Source: Allomyces arbusculus (lineage: Eukaryota; Blastocladiomycota; Blastocladiomycetes; Blastocladiales; Blastocladiaceae). From it: 62,828 bases of DNA. Numbering within the stretch: the first letter of the stretch is position 1; the number at the start of each line of letters is the position of its first letter. The translations under genes were made by a program, and so were the position numbers. Positions 60,198-62,828 of this stretch are shown in pieces. The stretch lies in NCBI GenBank assembly GCA_027604705.1, contig JADHYV010000093.1, positions 1 through 62,828 on the forward strand, in the 5' to 3' direction. The notes beneath the pieces are model-generated. The model was given only the letters and a program-made list of their open reading frames with translations, had not been told where the DNA came from and searched no databases.

Positions 60198-61958
60198 ATG
60201 GGCAATCCCCAGCGCGTCAGCAAGAGGCACCTCAAGCGCAAGACCCCCGCGCGCCTCCACATGGGCGTGCACCGCGACTGCCCACACGAGTGCTGCTACC
60301 AGACCCCACCGCACGCTGCACGCCGCATCGATCTGCACCGCCGCGCCGTGGCCAATTTCTCCGCGCGCACCGCCACCAACTCGACGGGTATCAACCCCAT
60401 CACGCAGCCGACGCGCCCCTTGCGTGGGCTCACGAACCGCGACCTCGACTTTGATATGGAACTCGACCAGCTGCTCTCGGCGTCGCGGCCCGTCACGGCG
60501 TCACCGCTGCAGGTGCCCGGGTCCGGGTCCGGGTCAGGGTCGGGGACCGGCACTCCCGCTGCCGCTGCGGGGTCTGGTGGGCCGTTCCGGTTCGGTCTGC
60601 GCCCGGCGGGGACCAGGAACGCGTCGACGGTTGCACCTCCTCCACCTCCGCCGGTCCCCGCCGGCGCCAATGCGGGTGGCATCCGCACATGGCCGCCCGG
60701 GTGGGACGAGTTTGACGACCCGCCGCTTCCCTTCCTGCCTCCCTTCCCGCCCGCAACCACCGGTCCCGGCGCCGGCACTGGCATCGACACCCACAATTTC
60801 CTCTCCGACTTTCTCTATGGCGACCTGCCGCCACCCCCACCCGCAGCGCCGATGCCCCCACCTCCGCACTTGCCGCCAATGCTCGCGGGCCCACCGGCCT
60901 ACCCGACGCTCCCGCGGCGCCGCGACGCGTCCGTGTCCCCGCCGCTGAGACGGCGTAACGCCATGTACGTTGCACGCGACCGCGATCGCGACTTCCCGCC
61001 GCTGTCGCCGCTGGAGTCGGTGCACCTGCCGCTCCCATCGCTGTCGACCACCGCAACCCCCGTGCCCGGATCGACCATTCTTCCGGCGAATCCGTCCACG
61101 TCGGTCGGCCCTGTCGCATCCGCCGTGCGTCGGTCATTCGAGTCACACGGCTCTTCCGACCCGCTCATGACCTCCCAGCGCGCGCCGTGGTTCGCGCGGT
61201 CGCTCGGCGCGCGGCTCGCATCAACGACCCCGACCCCGCCGCCACCTCCACCGCCGCGCGCACCTGCACCCGCCGGCGCCAACAGTTCCGTGCACGTCGC
61301 CGGCACCCTCGGCGTGCCCGCCGACATTCTCGCCAGCTTACGCCAGCTGGCCGGGGACGACCGCATTGCCGCGGCCGCGGCTGCCATGACCTCGTCGACC
61401 TGGGGGCCCACGAGTCCGCCGCCGATGCCCGCAGAGGCGGGGGTCGAGCACTCGACGATCATTGCGCCGCCTCCGCCAGCGGCGCGCGGACCGCGCGCGG
61501 ACCGCACTGACCGCGACCGACCGGCGTTTGGCAGTAGCGGGCCGCGGCGGGGTGGGCCGGTGAGTCTGGCGGAACTGCGCGATTTACGCGCGCGGTTGCG
61601 CACGCCGACGTCGCGGTTAGTCAACGAGGTCGCGGCGACGGCGCGCTCGCGGCGGCATGCGGCGGACTTGGTGCCAGTGGACTCGGATTCGGACGAGGAG
61701 GAGGATGAGATGGGTGGGGAGGGGGAGGTGCCGCTCATGCACCGGTGGTTGGGCGATGATGAGTTGAGTGATATGGAGGATGAGGACGATGACGACGAGG
61801 ATGAGGACGAGGACGATTTGGTGATGAGTGCTGGCTGGCAGCTGCTGATGCGGCCGCGTCCGAGCGAGGGCGGCGGCGCGCAGGGACGGCCCGTGCGGAC
61901 CATGTCGAATGCGACAACGGTGCTGCTGTCGGAAAGCGATCAGGAGCATGACGCGTGA
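60198..61958 (+). CDS. Proline-rich protein with acidic C-terminus, unknown
   Basis: One open frame of 586 residues with a strong start context (aaccATGggc). The N-terminal 60 residues are basic with clustered His/Cys (MGVHRDCPHECCYQTPP). The middle is Pro/Ala/Gly/Ser-rich with PPPPP runs and a GSGSGSGTG stretch. The C-terminal quarter has helical segments (SLAELRDLRARLRTPTSRLV) and two acidic blocks (DSDSDEEEDE; a run of D/E near 61780-61815). No enzyme domain is seen; it is probably a disordered scaffold or nuclear protein. The long antisense frames over it are shadows of GC-rich codons. Confidence 0.6.
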   Translation: MGNPQRVSKRHLKRKTPARLHMGVHRDCPHECCYQTPPHAARRIDLHRRAVANFSARTATNSTGINPITQPTRPLRGLTNRDLDFDMELDQLLSASRPVTASPLQVPGSGSGSGSGTGTPAAAAGSGGPFRFGLRPAGTRNASTVAPPPPPPVPAGANAGGIRTWPPGWDEFDDPPLPFLPPFPPATTGPGAGTGIDTHNFLSDFLYGDLPPPPPAAPMPPPPHLPPMLAGPPAYPTLPRRRDASVSPPLRRRNAMYVARDRDRDFPPLSPLESVHLPLPSLSTTATPVPGSTILPANPSTSVGPVASAVRRSFESHGSSDPLMTSQRAPWFARSLGARLASTTPTPPPPPPPRAPAPAGANSSVHVAGTLGVPADILASLRQLAGDDRIAAAAAAMTSSTWGPTSPPPMPAEAGVEHSTIIAPPPPAARGPRADRTDRDRPAFGSSGPRRGGPVSLAELRDLRARLRTPTSRLVNEVAATARSRRHAADLVPVDSDSDEEEDEMGGEGEVPLMHRWLGDDELSDMEDEDDDDEDEDEDDLVMSAGWQLLMRPRPSEGGGAQGRPVRTMSNATTVLLSESDQEHDA

Positions 61959-62751
61959 GTGGAGGATGGGATGCGGCGGCGGTTCACGGTGGTGCTTCGG
62001 GTCGGGTCTTCCGTACTTTCTCTTCGCCAGCTGCTGCGTGTATTTTTATATGCTCTCTCTTCTCCACTCCTGCCGTCCCCTCCCCCTCCTTTCACCGTCA
62101 TCCTTTGCCGTTGCGTTAATTTTGCGACGGGAGCGGCGCATCGCGACAGACGCGCAGTCGACATAATTTGATGTCGGGATCGTGAACATGGATTCCCTAT
62201 TGGTTTGGCTCTTGGTCGATCATATTGCCTCGAATTCCAGTCTCTCCAGGCTGGTTCATCATGAGACTGAGAGTGGACCTGCTTTCGAGCGCCATCCTCG
62301 ATGGGCACGATCTCCACCATCAGGCAAGAGCCAGGGCAAGAGCAGTCGTCTCGCGACATGCCAGAGGACGCGAAACTGCGGTGCGGATTTGTGGATCGAC
62401 TCGACTTGGTCCTCGGCTACACGTCCGTGGCCGTGTCGCTGGACCACGTCGTTGACCTGCTTGACTTCCATTGTTCCATTTGTGCTCGCTTTGGCGCTGG
62501 CCCATAAATTGTATCTGGAAGCAAAAGTTTGGAGAGCATGGACCGTGTCGGACGCAGAAGAAGAAGGGTGCAAGTGGATTTGGATCGACTTGCAATTGTG
62601 AGAACCTGAAGGTTTGTGGTAGTGTGTTCTTACAGTCCTGCGGGTCAGAAGGAAAGAAACAGTCTGTGGCATATTCATGACATGGGGACGCTAGAGGATT
62701 GTTGACTCCTAAACACAAAAAGATACGGCTTTTCCTCATTTCCGAGGACGT
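61959..62751. other. Right-edge region without gene
   Basis: Nothing I can support between the proline-rich gene and the terminal repeat. The plus-strand frame 62182-62601 and its antisense partners have no family pattern. Confidence 0.4.
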
Positions 62752-62828
62752 TGAGCAGCACCTCTGTCCCATCGCCTCTGGCACCGCCGCACAGTGTCAA
62801 CCACGACCGCCACGCCCGCGACCGTGAC
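62752..62828. repeat. Right arm of 77-bp perfect terminal inverted repeat
   Basis: Exact reverse complement of positions 1-77. See the left arm for interpretation. Confidence 0.95.

Noticed and set aside
60899-61903. Long minus-strand frame rich in Ser/Arg
   Set aside because: Shadow of the acidic/proline-rich gene on the plus strand; poly-Ser mirrors Asp/Glu codons.

Overview
The window reads as nuclear DNA from a GC-rich fungus with short spliceosomal introns. I modelled about 69 introns, most of them 56-124 nt. The best guess is a zoosporic (flagellated) fungus of the Blastocladiomycota type. The evidence for fungi is a hevein-type chitin-binding domain on a membrane/SH3 protein and a GH18 chitinase. 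TTC16-like and STK33-like genes, which are typical of flagellated lineages, hint at zoospores, and two SWEET transporters and a BK-type channel fit an early-diverging lineage. The lineage call is inference. No rRNA, tRNA, CRISPR array, retroelement or virus-like gene was recognised.

Layout: 1-3.4 kb holds decayed tandem F-box/LRR gene copies. 4.7-11 kb holds a chitin-binding/TM/SH3 protein, a TTC16-like TPR protein and a lectin-like small protein. 11.4-21 kb holds GMF, an AAA ATPase whose N-terminus copies the histone H3 tail, p23, ARF1 (with 7-nt and 10-nt microexons) and eIF3e. 21-30 kb holds a GH18 chitinase, a class B DnaJ (8-nt microexon), an STK33-like kinase and a UbiA prenyltransferase. 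30-40 kb holds a BK-like RCK channel without a GYG filter, two tandem SWEETs and an asparagine-synthase-like PP-loop protein with a C-terminal CxxC-CxxC. 41-51 kb holds class I FBP aldolase, mitochondrial phosphate carrier, a twin-CX9C protein, a small membrane protein, UNG, RPC10/POLR3K and UBA4/MOCS3. 51-62 kb holds two more lectin-like copies (one broken), RPA2 (Pol I), Rpn3/PSMD3 and a proline-rich acidic protein.

The genes are mostly unrelated housekeeping genes packed in divergent and convergent pairs. Many coding models below were built by joining exons by hand; in each of these the summed exon lengths are divisible by three and the junctions restore known family motifs.

The two ends of the window are a perfect 77-bp inverted repeat. 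This looks more like a shared assembly-graph k-mer than a biological terminal repeat. The most notable biological signals are the histone H3 tail mimic on the AAA ATPase, the BK-like channel with a replaced selectivity filter, and the microexons.
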